Below are positions 23,372 through 35,975 of a stretch of DNA of 64,000 bases, in pieces; position 1 is the first letter of the stretch, and the number at the start of each line of letters is the position of its first letter. The notes under the pieces are model-generated. The model did no database searches and was not told the DNA's origin. It saw only the letters and a program-made list of their open reading frames with translations. The stretch is from assembly GCA_034766995.1 (NCBI GenBank), contig CM068315.1, forward strand, positions 20,665,344-20,729,343, read 5' to 3'. The DNA comes from Acanthacorydalis orientalis. Lineage: Eukaryota > Arthropoda > Insecta > Megaloptera > Corydalidae. The translations under genes and the position numbers were made by a program.

Positions 23372-24294
23372 TTAAGTTGGTGGGTAATTAACGATCTTTT
23401 TTTGATTCTAAATTTATTCAATAATAAAACAATAAAGTACACTCAAAATATATTTAAAAGTTTATTCTAGAGTATAATCGCCGTCTACTTCAATAGCTGC
23501 TTCCCATTTGCTGGGCAAACGATCGATTCCATGGGTTAAAAGTCACGTTTCTTTGATGCAATCAAGACATTGACATCGGCAACAAGTTCGCCCAAATCAT
23601 TGCAGACATTGCTCGTCTTCCAATTTTTGAACGATCGAAAAACATAGTAATCTGTAGTTGTTTCGATGGGAAAGTATGGCTGGTACACAAGCAAGTCCCA
23701 CTCCTGGTCCTTGATGGATTGTATGACTCGTCCTCCAAAATGCGGCCGATCGTTTGTTGAAGAAAGGGATTTTACGCGTTTCTCTGAAGCAATTGGGTAA
23801 ATATTCGGACTCGGTTGACCTTGTCGTCAGAGAGCTTGTGACGAACCAATCCAACCATTTTCTACACCTTATTAAGCTTTTTGAGGTGCCTGATGATAGT
23901 TGAATGATTGATATTGAATTTTTCGCCCAACATTCTTGTCGTCAAACATTCGTCTCCTTCCACGGTCATATAAAGAGCCCGATCATCAAAATTAGACAGA
24001 CGACCTGTTCCTTCCTCACCTTTTAAGATTATTTTTCCAGATTTGAAACGATTGAACCATTTTTGAACTTGACTTTACTGATCATTCATTAATATCGTAA
24101 ATGACTGTGATACAGTCCATCCATTCTCGAAGTAATGAAGCCTGATATGACGAATATGAAGGTGGTTATCGACACTCATTTTTACTACTTAAATAGTAAG
24201 GAATATATAAGTAGAAAAAATTTAAACAAAATGTGATAAATTTGACAGATTCGAAGGGATTGGGCGAAATGATCGTTAATTATGCACATATTAA
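23372..24294 (-). mobile_element. Mariner element with internal deletion
   Basis: Termini TTAAGTTGGTGGGTAATTAA (left) and inverted TTAATATGTGCATAATTAAC (right); 923 bp, about 350 bp short of full length. The transposase starts at ATG 24179 (minus, MSVDNHLHIRHIRLHYF) with a complete HTH region (NHSTIIRHLKKL) and the linker ending LLQRN. It then jumps to RPHFGGRVIQSIKDQEWDLL and a normal C-terminus (GIDRLPSKWEAAIEVDGDY). The deletion removes the first catalytic Asp and the second Asp motif. A few stops and a frameshift are also present. Sequence decay is mild, so it is relatively young. Confidence 0.85.
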
Positions 24295-24377
24295 GTATTT
24301 ATTTCTATAAAGAATGTTTTTGAAAAACATTATGAAAGCAAAGAACATTTTATACACCGTGATTTTAACCGATTATG

Positions 24378-24379
<2 letters not shown>

Positions 24380-24438
<59 letters not shown>
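24380..24438. repeat. (TA)n left of MITE copy 2
   Basis: Pure TA ending exactly at the MITE. Confidence 0.95.
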
Positions 24439-24440
<2 letters not shown>

Positions 24441-24616
24441 TGTTTCAATTTAAGCTTCCATATGAAAGTATTAAACAAATCGGAAAATTAAAAAAAATAT
24501 GTTATTTTTTATTTAGTTTTTTAGTTCAGTTCAAAATTAAAATACAATTGAACTAAAATACTGAATGAAAAATATGTTTTTAATACTTTCATGTGGAAGC
24601 CAAAATGGAATCACGT
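24439..24616. mobile_element. TA-flanked MITE, copy 2, inside (TA)n
   Basis: 178 bp between two long (TA)n tracts. Ends GGTGTTTCAATTTAAGCTTC and inverted ACGTGATTCCATTTTGGCTT followed by CCACATGAAAGTATT. Central self-complementary TTCAGTTCAAAATTAAAATA region as in copy 1. Confidence 0.85.
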
Positions 24617-24619
24617 TAT

Positions 24620-24669
<50 letters not shown>

Positions 24670-24681
24670 GTACATATATAT

Positions 24682-24751
<70 letters not shown>

Positions 24752-24778
24752 GTACATATATATATATATATATATTAT
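24617..24778. repeat. (TA)n right of MITE copy 2
   Basis: Contains two copies of a TGTA-(TA)n-TGTACATA pattern, a local duplication. Confidence 0.95.
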
Positions 24779-24938
24779 ACATATACTAATATACATTAAT
24801 AAATAAGCAGTTAAATTTATTATAATTGATAAGCATTTGGAAACATACGTCAAATTTCTGTTATTGTTTCTACGATATTTGTAATGTGATACCTATAATT
24901 TATTACTATATATCAGAAAAAAAATCAATAATCTTTAA

Positions 24939-25503
24939 CACGTTCGCGGACACTTTATTAGATTTTAGTCTTGCGTAAAAACTGTGTGATGAAGTGTTTC
25001 ACAAAACTAGACAACAATTCAAAACCTGTAGATATTTTTTTATATCAATTAGCACTTCTATATTGTTATTTTCTTGTAAGAAAAAACGTTGAAAGGCTAC
25101 AGCCGTCATGTCTCAATAGACCCCACTGATTTCTGTAAGCTGGGACAAGACGGTTGCAGCCGTATTATGGTTTCTTCTACAAAACACGCATGAATGTGTA
25201 TAATGGTCGATTTATTTGACTATTTAAAAATGGTATTGTTCACTGCTTACACATTTTTATTGAAATAATCGAGCACTGACTACATTGCCCATATCAATCC
25301 TCAGAGACATTTTTTGTGATAATTGAAATTTATTATCTATTTCCTGGGACATTGAAAATAAGACCGTGGATCATTGTAGGACACAATATCATCATTCAGT
25401 AGTGTAACACGTATAACCAGAGCGGCTGCAACCGTTTTGTCCCGGGAGTACCTAATGTCTCCTAGAGTATAAGACGACTTCAGTCGTTTTGTCCGCGAAC
25501 ATA
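24939..25503. mobile_element. TTAA-flanked element with internal palindromes
   Basis: TTAA at 24935-24938 and 25504-25507. Termini CACGTTCGCGGACAC and inverted TATGTTCGCGGACAAAA. Inside, GACAAGACGGTTGCAGCCG at about 25143-25162 is repeated in inverted form at about 25426-25445, and AAGACGACTTCAGTCGTTTT at 25470-25489 is another self-complementary motif. No open frame over 80 codons. Probably a non-autonomous piggyBac-type element. Confidence 0.7.
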
Positions 25504-25709
25504 TTAAGAGACAAAAGTGAAAAAAGAACATTTTTTTACAAATGTCTCTATTTACCAAAAAAATATGCAATAATTATACATTGTTAACTAATAATTTACA
25601 AAATTATTAGTCATATTCATACTTTTTAAAATTGATATACTTGAGTATAAATAATTATTTTTCTGTTTATTATTTTGAATGCAATTTGTTTTACTGTTGT
25701 TTATTTGTA

Positions 25710-25712
<3 letters not shown>

Positions 25713-25753
<41 letters not shown>

Positions 25754-25776
25754 GTATGTATATATGTATATATATA
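25713..25776. repeat. (TA)n microsatellite
   Basis: TA with TGTATG variants. Confidence 0.95.
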
Positions 25777-25806
25777 CGAAACATGTATAAAAAATTAAAA
25801 TTTGAA

Positions 25807-26329
25807 ACACTAATGGCTGTGTTTAGCATATTAAACGTTCATTGAACGATTAAAGCTCATGTCTATTTGACCATGATCAAAAGCAATCAACACTGAATGA
25901 TCATTTTCAGATGAACGAGTTGCTCTTTGTTTGATTTGACATTTGCTTTATTTTGAGATTACGAAATGTATTTAGATGTTTTTTTATATTTACATATTAA
26001 CAAGTTTGCATATGTTTCATTCTACACAATTTTTTAATAGTAATTTTCAATTATAAATAAATTATATAAAAAACTAAAAAATACTAAATAAATATGACAG
26101 AAATAATTTTAATTATCTAAAATTAAAAGAAAAGTGCTTTTCAATTATAGATTTTTGTCATTTATTATGAAAAGAAAAATTTTTATGTTATGATCAATAA
26201 ACTGAGCATAAAGTTTGTACGCTCACAGTGGACAACTTATCTGAGCGGCTTTGTATCACCATCGTTCAGATATAATTTTTACTGAGAATAGTGAGCGCTC
26301 AGTCAATTGAACATTATCAATGACACTAA
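25807..26329. mobile_element. Possible hAT-like non-autonomous element
   Basis: Direct repeats ACACTAAT at 25807-25814 and 26322-26329 could be an 8-bp target duplication. Subterminal GTTCATTGAACG…GCTCA and inverted GTTCAATTGACTGAGCGCTCA are partly alike, but the very ends are not clearly inverted repeats. No coding sequence. Confidence 0.25.
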
Positions 26330-26443
26330 TATTGTCAGAAATATATTCTTTTCTTATGGTTTTAGAAATATCTCTCTATATTTTTCCACAGTTCAAATTA
26401 TGTTTTTCTGGTTTTTATTTCAGAACGTCCCCACTGATTAGTG

Positions 26444-26446
<3 letters not shown>

Positions 26447-26490
<44 letters not shown>
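26447..26490. repeat. (TA)n microsatellite
   Basis: About 20 units. Confidence 0.95.
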
Positions 26491-26491
<1 letters not shown>

Positions 26492-26499
26492 TAATATTG

Positions 26500-27318
26500 T
26501 GTACATATAAATACTGAGTCCTAAGATGGGTATCTGTAAATGATATCAATCGTTTCTGTAGAAGTTTATGTAAATCGATCTACACACTTCTGTATATTTA
26601 CTGCAGAGAAAAAACTTTAATGATTAAGTGATTTCTTATCGATAATCAGAATTAAACAATTTAATACGATCGATTATATATATAGTGAAAATATTATTAT
26701 TATTATTATAATTATTATATAAAATAATAAAAAAACTGTAGATATGGTGCGGAACGATATAAGTAAAACATGAGAGTAAATAATTAATAAAAAATAACAC
26801 TTGTCGAATGTATATATAAAATATCAAGGAAAAAATATATATGCAATAAATATATAAAATCTGTGGTTTTATTTAACGATTTTATTGTTTTTTTTCAGAT
26901 GCATAGGAAATGTTTTATTTTGTTATTCATTTTTCTATAGATCGGTACAAAATATCAAGAGATGTATACCTGAACGATCTGAGAATGATGGTATGGCATT
27001 ATCTTCAAATAAATCAGATCGAAATTCACATAATCAATAATAAAATTTGATCAATAATTTTATCAAAATATAATTCTGACATGATTGCCTAATTTAATTT
27101 AGCAGATGAATTCTTTTTTTTCACAAAGTGTACAGTCTTTTTTTACTCAATAATGAATTATTATTAATAACTTTAGTTTGTTGCTTATATGGATGGAAAC
27201 CACATCATTAAGGTACAGTTTGTATCTTGGCACTCTGACGATTATGGTGTTGAGACACAAATAATATGATTATATAACATCTATGTATAGTTGATTTAAA
27301 CTACATGAATGATATATA
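26500..27318. other. AT-rich interval, nothing identified
   Basis: No supported feature. Confidence 0.6.
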
Positions 27319-27525
27319 GTGAGTGATACAACTTAGGATTTCACATGAAAGTATTAAGAAAAACGCAACAATTAAAAAAACATGTTATCCCCCATTTAAT
27401 ATTTTAGTTCCATTGCATTTTAGTATTGAATTGAACTAAAATACTAAATACAAATTAACATGACTTTTCTTAACCCTTACGCCCTATTTTAATACTTCCA
27501 TGTGGAAGCCTAATTGGAATCACCC
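27319..27525. mobile_element. TA-flanked MITE, copy 3
   Basis: 207 bp, TATA on both sides. Ends GTGAGTGATACAACTTAGGA and inverted GGGTGATTCCAATTAGGCTT. The internal TAACATGACTTTTCTTAACC resembles the inverse of AAGAAAAGTCATGTTA in copy 1. Confidence 0.85.
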
Positions 27526-28740
27526 TATATATGAAAGTGTACCGTGACAACTCTTGTAGTGACATAGTGGAGATAATTATCTTCTTATATCTTCTTATAA
27601 TGATCAATGATTAAAATAAAAAAAATGAGTTTTATTGACTTAAAACCTTTCTGAAAGGGAAACATCCATGACACAATTAAAGCAATTAAAGACGGGCAGA
27701 TACAGGTGATGAACGCACTACAATTGTTTTCAATAACATGGCTACAATCACACTTGTAATTATTTATTTTCTTAAAATTTAAAAACAAACCCTCAATTTT
27801 TATGTATCTTGCAAGGGGAAATTTTGGGGGTTATTTATTTGATTGAAGAGATTTTATTACTATTTTTTGGTAATTATTGGAATAGTTCAAATTCAATTAG
27901 GTGTATTTAAAAAAAAGAACAGTAAGATATCGATTACAACATAGATATTTCTTAGAAGATTAAATATCATCATTTATTTTAATACATTCTTTATAAAATC
28001 AAAATGATAAAAGTATTCTATTACTGGTCTATCATTACAAAGAATATTTAAGAAAACGTATACTGTCTAACTGACAAGCCTTTGATTCATCTTCTGTACT
28101 GCAAGTACAAAGCTATGCGTACACAGCTGAGCACAGTGAATACGGTAATAAGGCTCATAACTTGAGAAATACTGTTCATTCTAGAGATTTTCTTTAAGTA
28201 CTGAAACAATTTATTATTGCCACTCGATATTTTCGCTGTTTTCACTGCAAAAAATGGAGTTCTAAATTGTCAAAGTGGGTACTCTCCTAATTGCTTGTAT
28301 ATAGCAATAGAAACACGACCAATTTTTCAAAGAATCCATCAGGCCTTGTTTCCTGGAGCAATCGGAATGTGTTTATAATGTAGTAATAAAAAAATAATAA
28401 ATAATAGAAATATACTTGCAAAGTTCCTAAACTATCCTTCATTCGTTATCCTTCCCATCCATATAGCATATTGAATCCATCTTTGGCGTGTGCTTACAGA
28501 AATGAGAAATTAAATTTATTTTGAAATTGTAGTCATTTTTCAATTAGTACAGTTTAATATTACATAGTTTCATTATTGCATGACCAGGTATTTATTACCA
28601 AAATTTTAGAATACTGGGTCAATTTCGTTACTTTGAGATTTCTTGATTCTTAAAAAATGTTATCGATTTCATACAAGCGTTTTTGTTGGCACAAAATGTG
28701 GCTTCATTATTGGAAACTAATTGGCCACACATAGATTCAT
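27526..28740. other. AT-rich interval, nothing identified
   Basis: Base composition is more even at 28060-28350 but no protein family is recognised in any frame. Confidence 0.5.
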
Positions 28741-28950
28741 ATGTATACTATATCAACGGTCGACCGATTAAAATGTTTTTATCGTTTAGGAACCTCATTT
28801 TGGGGTGTGACAAACGTTCGTGCTAAACCACTCTATGTCCATATACATCCAGACATCAATTTAAAACGTTTCGATTTGCATTATTTCCGAAGTTGGGTTT
28901 TAAAACAATCAAGACAACGTTATGTAACGAATTTTAAAATTTTGGATTAG
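28741..28950 (+). other. Short protein-like open frame, unrecognised
   Basis: A 69-codon frame, MYTISTVDRLKCFYRLGTSF and onward, with balanced composition. Flanking frames also read for some distance (for example QAFLLAQNVASLLETNWPHI upstream). Possibly a decayed coding remnant. No family recognised. Confidence 0.2.
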
Positions 28951-29235
28951 CGTCATTTAAGGAGTGCCATTTTTTTTAGTAGTGGCTCATAGTATTTTGT
29001 TCGATTTTCGCTCACATTTCAATTTTTCAACATATGGATTCCACTCACTAATTTTCAATATTTTTTTCTAATGAATTTATGTTTTTGACATTGTTATATT
29101 GCTCATAAAGAATTTAATAGTTGCATGTATAAATTAGTATATCACTGTGTTTTCGTATTTCATCGCCTACAAACAAGCACATAAAATACTAATTGTTTGT
29201 CAAGAAATAGCTAACTCACAGGAATTTAACATTAA

Positions 29236-30259
29236 CCTTTGAAGCCGGGTGTATAGCCATTGATGTTTTACAAAGAAACTATGGTCTTATAGCTCTGTCT
29301 TTTGGACGATATATTTAAAGGTCACTGATCTCTTTCTAATGAGACTAAATTTATAACTCTTTCATTAAAAAAATTATGTTCGTCCAAAAATCTGAAAATC
29401 GTGTCTTTTTTCATTTGGACACTTATAAATATTATACACTTGAAAATTGTGTTGAATAATATTTTTTTCCAAAAGTTCATCATTGAAAGAAAGCGTATAA
29501 AAAATTCAAGACTACATTTTTTAAGTGCATCGCAAAAAAATTATAATTCTTTATGCAGCGACATTTTTTGATTCATTGGTAAGTTAGTTTTTTTCTGTCA
29601 AAAAATAATTTCTTGTCAAAAAAATGACAAGAAAAATAGACAAATGATACAAAAAACTTTTCTTCCATTCAATCTTACAATCTACAACGCATACGTTATT
29701 ATTGCCTTGTGAATCTTAAAGGAATGAGTATTGCTGATTACAAACTCATATTGGCTTCACATGTTCAAAAAGTTACTCGAAATTCTACTTCTACGAGAAG
29801 TCCAAATCCACACGGATAGATGCTTCATTTTCCGGAGAGAATATCGTCAGATCATGGTTAAGGAGCACAGTGTGTACTTTGTAAAGAAAATGGAAGAAAC
29901 CGACGTCCAGGCACAAGATGTAACCGATGTGAATCCGTTTTGTGCACACTTGATAGTTACAAAATTTTTCACACTCAACAGTAATGTTATTTCTGAAAAT
30001 TTTTAATTGTAATCAATTTGTACGGTTCCAGTTATGTTCCCAATGAAGAGATATATATTTCTTTGAATATTATCAACGATTAGCCACGATATATCAGGTA
30101 GATATGAAATTTATAATGGCTAATCTGAATTAACAAATTTTTTCTCATAACTAACAAATTTGCTATTTTTATTTTATTTACGATGAAATAATCTTCAATT
30201 ATTTTAAAAAAATTTGTTCAAAAAATACGTATTCTTTTCTTCTCCCCGGCTGCAAAGGG
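29236..30259 (+). mobile_element. piggyBac element remnant
   Basis: TTAA at 29232-29235 and TTAT at 30260-30263 flank inverted termini CCTTTGAAGCCGGGTGTAT and CCCTTTGCAGCCGGGGAGA. At 1.02 kb it is about half the length of an autonomous piggyBac. At 29850-29985 a frameshifted Cys-rich tail can be read (VLCKENGR, RCNRCESVLC), the CxxC-type zinc-binding C-terminus of piggyBac transposases. The DDE core is not recognisable. The frame 29731-30006 is open but drifts into the wrong frame at the Cys-rich tail. Confidence 0.65.
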
Positions 30260-30263
30260 TTAT

Positions 30264-30955
30264 GGGAACAGACGATAATGACATATAAAATGTTATCCTT
30301 TCATTATCAATAAATAAACAATGAAGAACTAATTCAAATGATTCTGTGAACCAATAATTAGTAATTCAGCACTAAAGAAATTTGTAATCAACGAAGTCCA
30401 ATCTCTAAACTATTTTCTAAATGTTTGGGATTGATTAATGAAGAAACTGAGTTCTTTTGATGGAGAGATGAATTAAAAATAAAAAAAAACTACTCAGCAA
30501 AATTAATATAAATATTTTGAAGTAAAGAGTGAAATGAAGCTTCAATGTCAAAAACTAAATAAAAATGTAAGCAAATTAACTCATCATTAATTATAATTGA
30601 AACAGTGTACTTAGTTAGAGATTTGAGACTTAGAGGCGTGTTAACAATTAAGTCATTAGCGTTCTTAAGTCGTGCACTTCTTCTGTAAAATTGACATTAT
30701 CGAATAATAAAGTATTTTCCTGTTTGTTTCAATTCTATTTTTTAGTTTATTATTCAATGCATAAAATTGTGGTTGCATTTATTGTTATTTTATATTTGTT
30801 TATTAAAAATATTCGTTCTGGTTACCGACTTTTTATATTTTAGATATTTTTTATGGAAATCTTATTTCGATATTCATTAGTTTAGTTTAAGTCGCGTTTT
30901 TTAAAAAAGCATTTCCGGTGCAAAATAGTCTTTGGATGTGTATTGTTACATACTC
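30264..30955. other. AT-rich interval, nothing identified
   Basis: No supported feature. Confidence 0.6.
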
Positions 30956-30984
30956 ATATATATATATATATATATATATAAATG

Positions 30985-31072
<88 letters not shown>
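30956..31072. repeat. (TA)n microsatellite
   Basis: TA interrupted by AATG and TGTA. Confidence 0.95.
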
Positions 31073-31074
<2 letters not shown>

Positions 31075-31709
31075 CAAGTTTTGTAGTATAACTCATTAAT
31101 TTAAACGATTAAAAGTATATATGATCAAGTATAACAAAAATAGATTTCCCTGGTACATGATAAAACGGAATAGCATTTTTTTCTTTTGCAGTAATATGTC
31201 AAGCTCACAGTGTACAAATACTGGATTTTGAGCTTCTTATAAATCAGATTTTAATTGAATATTAAAATATTACCAATTGAATATTAGACCTAATTCAAAA
31301 TAAATTTGTATATTTGATACTTTATTATTTTATTGACAAATAAAATGATTATTAATTATTCCAATTTTTTTATTATTTTCAACGTTAAGAAAAATTATAT
31401 TCAAGCGTTGTCATTTTCATTATTGTGCATTTACTTTACTGAAGGAGATGCTAAAGTCAGTGTTTAAGAATCTTAGAATACAATCAGCAAAATCATTTTC
31501 GATTTACTTATCATTAAAAATCAAATCTGTTCGTATGAATTATACCTTAACTGGCACCCTCGGAACAGCTGCATTTTCATCTATTTGGAAATCTGATTTG
31601 ATCGTAAATCTAACTGTATATATATATATATATATATGTATAAATGCATTACAATTCAAAAGTCCTTAATATGATATTGTTGCTCCAGCATTTTCATAAT
31701 TTTTAATAC

Positions 31710-31839
31710 AGGATACAACTAGGCTTCCACATAACAGTACTAAAAAAATTGCTAAAATTAAAAAAAATCATGTTATTTTTTAATTTTTGCGATTGTTGTT
31801 TTTAATACTTTCATGAGTTAGTTTAAATTGAATCGCCTG
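31710..31839. mobile_element. TA-flanked MITE, copy 4, short
   Basis: 130 bp. Ends CAGGATACAACTAGGCTTCC and inverted CAGGCGATTCAATTTAAACT. The two arms (AAAATTAAAAAAAATCATG / TTTTTAATTTTTGCG) meet with little central sequence. Confidence 0.75.
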
Positions 31840-32539
31840 TATTTTTACATTTTAGCACATCTAATTAGTTTCTGTGTTGATTTTCTGATATGTTGATCAA
31901 TTTAGAAGTGATATTCGACAGAATAAGTGTTTGTTGATTAGTTAAGAAAACTCCTCTGTACTATAATCTGAGTAGTGTTCAAACGAACATTACTTAGGTG
32001 GGTATTTCGCTATGTATCCACACACGAACTCTTGATCGATTAGTAATTAGGACTTTAGGCGGATCAGAAACCTATATGATGCGCTGTTTAAAATAGAACT
32101 AGTACACAAAATTCAATATGTCGGTACATCTACAAGCTCGTATACCTGGGTCCATCCTAACAGTTTTATCTACCAGGTTGATTACTGAATAAGATCTTTC
32201 ACTGAAACCTAGATAAGAAACGTCCTACCATCAACCCCGTAGTAGTTTGGCTAAAACTTTTGTACGTGTAAATCTTATAGTTTTTACTCTGTATGTCAAT
32301 ACAGTTCAGAGAGAGGCTCTGCAAAACCAGACGTCAGTAATGGTGCAGTCTTGGTAGCTGAAGTTATACATGTATAGTTTCAAGATCACATGTCTGGAAT
32401 CAAAGTATATTTAGCGAAGAGTGGAAATAAACGCGCAAAATAATGAATATAAATTTTACAAGATTTCTACAGGAATCCTGCATTTCTGTGATATCATATC
32501 AAATAAAAACGATTTAAATATTTCTTTGTAAAGTAAAAC
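31840..32539. other. Mixed-composition interval, unassigned
   Basis: 31980-32400 is less AT-rich than its flanks and may be unique host sequence or an old element. No frame stands out. Confidence 0.4.
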
Positions 32540-33125
32540 TAAGTCTATATTATGATACATGGCAAAAAATCCAAGCATTTCCAAAAAAGATAACTTTTTC
32601 AAAAAAAATTTTCATCCAAAGAAAATTTAGGATGAAGATTTTTCACAAGTAGGGAAGGTCATTTATGAGCATGATGATATATGAGAATTATTTGAAGAAG
32701 ATGCATCTATTATAGACCTATTAATTGGCGAATACAATGAAAGGTTCGCTGACTTTGGGAATCGTGAAATCACACTTAAATTGGCATTTCAACCTCATCT
32801 AGTTGGTGTCGCCAAGTACCTAAAGAACTGTTAGCTAGAATTGATTGAGCTCTCAGTATATGACATTTTTGAGTCATTATTTGGTGCTAAGAAAGATCCA
32901 ATTGAAATATGGAAAAATACAACAGAATACACATGCCTTAGGCAAACATACCCAAAAAAATGTTTTTTTTTTTTACTTTTCAACCACTTATTGTTTCTAA
33001 TATACATTCTCCTATCTAACACAAATCAAGAAGTTCTTAAGGTCATAAATGACCGATACCCATCTAGAGGATCAACTGAAGCTGTGGATTTCCATGCTGT
33101 AACCAAATATTCAAATGATTTTCAA
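32540..33125 (+). pseudogene. hAT-family transposase remnant
   Basis: Plus strand, interrupted by stops: LLIGEYNERFADFGN at about 32715-32760, PHLVGVAKYL, then LELIELSVYDIFESLFGAKK and DPIEIWKNTTEY at about 32837-32930, and an A/T-rich run where the frame slips. In ZBED/GTF2IRD2-like hAT proteins the same blocks (FNERF.DF, ELIDLQ…F, W…YP.LR) precede the dimerisation domain. The following residues (SRGSTEAVDF) are too decayed to place. No termini found. Confidence 0.5.
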
Positions 33126-33727
33126 TAAAAAATAGAAACTACAAAGTTTTTAAAAGATTAATTAACTTTAAGATTAATATAAAGTTTTCATTTTTTCAAG
33201 TTATTAAGTAAATAGTAGTTGGATTTTTATAAAATAATGTACATTTTTAAGTATATCTAATTGAGGTTTCTTGAATCTAGTCTTATTTGATTGCAGATAA
33301 ATAAATGGGAACTTCCGACATAAAAAAGTTCCCACTTCTGGTCTAGAGTATCTCAGAACAACGAAATATGGACCCATCTGTGAGCCATGAAAAATTGTTC
33401 CACTAATTAGCACAGATATAAATCCCAAGATATAACATATTTTCTAGCGACCCTTCTCGAGAACTGTTGTTTGATAATTATAGGTCATGAAGAAGAATCA
33501 AGGGTCATCCAATTCTATAAGATATTTGATTCTATGATCATATCATTATTTTCATCCCCGGTTATTTAGCAGTTTTATCATTTTAAATCACACAATAATG
33601 GAATATATTAAATTAATAAGAAAAAATTCGAATAAATTCTACTAATGAAAAATTCGACATATATTTGTTGTAATCTATAAAAGCATATTGATTCAAACAA
33701 AATATTAACCCTTACCCTTTCTTTTAT

Positions 33728-33729
<2 letters not shown>

Positions 33730-33761
<32 letters not shown>

Positions 33762-33782
33762 TTTTACACATACACACACACA
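33730..33782. repeat. (TA)n(CA)n
   Basis: TA to 33761, then ACACATACACACACACA. Confidence 0.95.
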
Positions 33783-33879
33783 GTCTGAAATTATTACACG
33801 TGGAAAGCGAGAAAATTGAGTTTAATAAAAAGTTGTGTGTATACATAGCTTTTACAATAATAGCCATTATTTACATGTC

Positions 33880-34110
33880 ACATTTTTACATGTATCCGAA
33901 CGAAACGCTAATCACGAACCGGTCAGTCAGTTGCTCGCATTAACTTTAATAATGCAACGCGGCCATTAAATATACTACCAGGTATAAAGGGAGCGACGAT
34001 AAAGCACTCGCAATGAGAATATGTTTTGACAATACTGTACTGGTTTATATTGCGATCATAAAATATTCAGTTCGGATTCAATGAAGCGGTCATAGTAAAA
34101 CGATTTTAAG
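33880..34110. promoter_or_regulatory. CpG-containing unique block
   Basis: Sequence such as CGAACCGGTCAGTCAG and CGCGGCCATTAAATA, not repeated in the window and not coding. ATTAA/TAAT cores of homeodomain type are present but uninformative in AT-rich DNA. Confidence 0.25.
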
Positions 34111-35140
34111 TATTCCATCACTAAATTAAGTGATCATTTAGTAGAAGAATGGAATGATATTATTAATTTTACACCAATCTCTTTTGTAGAAATTTACCAA
34201 TAAACATATAGATGTGTAGGTATGTAGTGTTGTTAAAAAAAATGTTATGTTAAAGAAGTTCATATTTCTAATTCGAACATAAAAGAGAGAATGATACATT
34301 AATCATGAAAAATAAATATGTATGTACAATAACTAATAATTTTTGTATATGTAATAACATGAAGGAGGATAAACTTTTGCACACGGTCTCATTTTTGAGA
34401 GATTTGGTCATACACATTATGTGCGTTGAATAATCACATGTAACTCGCTGCTTGGTTGTATCAGTTGCTGTAGTGGACACTATGTAGTGAAAGTAAATGA
34501 GTAGTGTATCGGTCTAATGTCAGTGAGCTTAAAACAATACATTATCACTGAATTTCTTATAACTGAAAACGTGTGTATCCACGGATAATAAATATATATT
34601 TGTGATCATAGTGTACACAAATCTATTATAAATTATTGGTGAAAAAATAGAACTTTTATATTAATATCAAGGCCGATTATAGGGTGATATCATTCATTTT
34701 GATCTGTTACGGTAAGTAAGCAAATTCATCAATTATATGTTATTTTTCAATCAAAACAAGTCTTTAGATAACTTTGAATAAACTAGAGTACCATTACTGC
34801 AAAACTAGACTTTTTAAAGAAAGAGTGGGCTGTCATCATTTTAGACTTCTAAAAGATTTGTGTTCGTTGAGCGGTGAGAATATTTACCTAAGAAATGAAA
34901 ATCAAAGTGATTGATATTTGTCGAGACAATTATCAATAGCATAAAACTAAGGGTAATAATTTTTGTTGCCATAGCTATTGGGAAATGAAATTTGGGTTCT
35001 TTACGATGAAGAGAGGATGCAGGAATATTTTTTTTCTAACGAAATGAATAATTTTTTTACAAGTTGTAAAAAAACGTAAGAGCAATGTTTAAGTTCATTT
35101 TGAAAAATTAATACGACATTTGAAAGAGTGTGTTCTAGAC
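34111..35140. other. AT-rich interval, nothing identified
   Basis: No supported feature. Confidence 0.6.
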
Positions 35141-35760
35141 CAGCGGTGTCAAATTCATATATGAATACGAGCCATCAAATTTAAATTAAGTGAGTCTGCG
35201 GGCGAAAAAACAAAGGCAGAAAAAAATTTAGTGAGCGAAAGGTTTTATTTTGATTCGAAAATAAATCACATAAATTTTATATTTATTTTTTATTTAATGA
35301 ATTCATATAAATTTAAAAAAATACATTAATTTTAGGTGTTATTATCAAATGTTACAACAAATGTTTTAATTAAAGAAATTAAAACAAATAATATTTTTTA
35401 TAAGAAATTTGATGTCTTTTGATAGAAATTATTTCACCAATGTCAGGTGTAATTTCTTGTGGTAATGATATTTTTACTATAGATGTTAAATGTTCATTTA
35501 TAAATCTTGACCTATGTGAAATATTATTAACGTTTAAAAGGGAATATAGTTCTTCACATAGATATATACTACAAATCTGATATAATAACTTCATTATTCT
35601 TTTCTTTTAGCACCGTTTTGCAGTGAATCTTAATCAATTTCATTTGGATGTTCCTTATTATTATTATTTTAATATTTTAATTATTTTATTATTTTAATAA
35701 AACTAACTGGGCTGCGGGCCGCATTCTAGACCCGTGCGGGCCATATGTTTGACACCACTG
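35141..35760 (-). mobile_element. hAT element remnant with both TIRs
   Basis: Termini CAGCGGTGTCAAATTCATAT and inverted CAGTGGTGTCAAACATATGG are of the hAT-Charlie type. The flanks TTCTAGAC and TTTTTGAC agree in 6 of 8 bases, as expected for a decayed 8-bp target duplication. At 35379-35594 (minus) a 71-residue frame contains YLCEELYSLL, SHRSRFINEHLTSIVKIS and IKRHQISYKK, the C-terminal hAT dimerisation domain. The rest of the transposase is deleted. GC-rich subterminal sequence (GCGGGCCGCATTCTAGACCC) is shared with 63175 onward. Confidence 0.8.
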
Positions 35761-35812
35761 TTTTTGACTATCTTTCTTCTTATATTTCATCATTATTAAA
35801 CCATTTAAGAAA

Positions 35813-35975
<163 letters not shown>

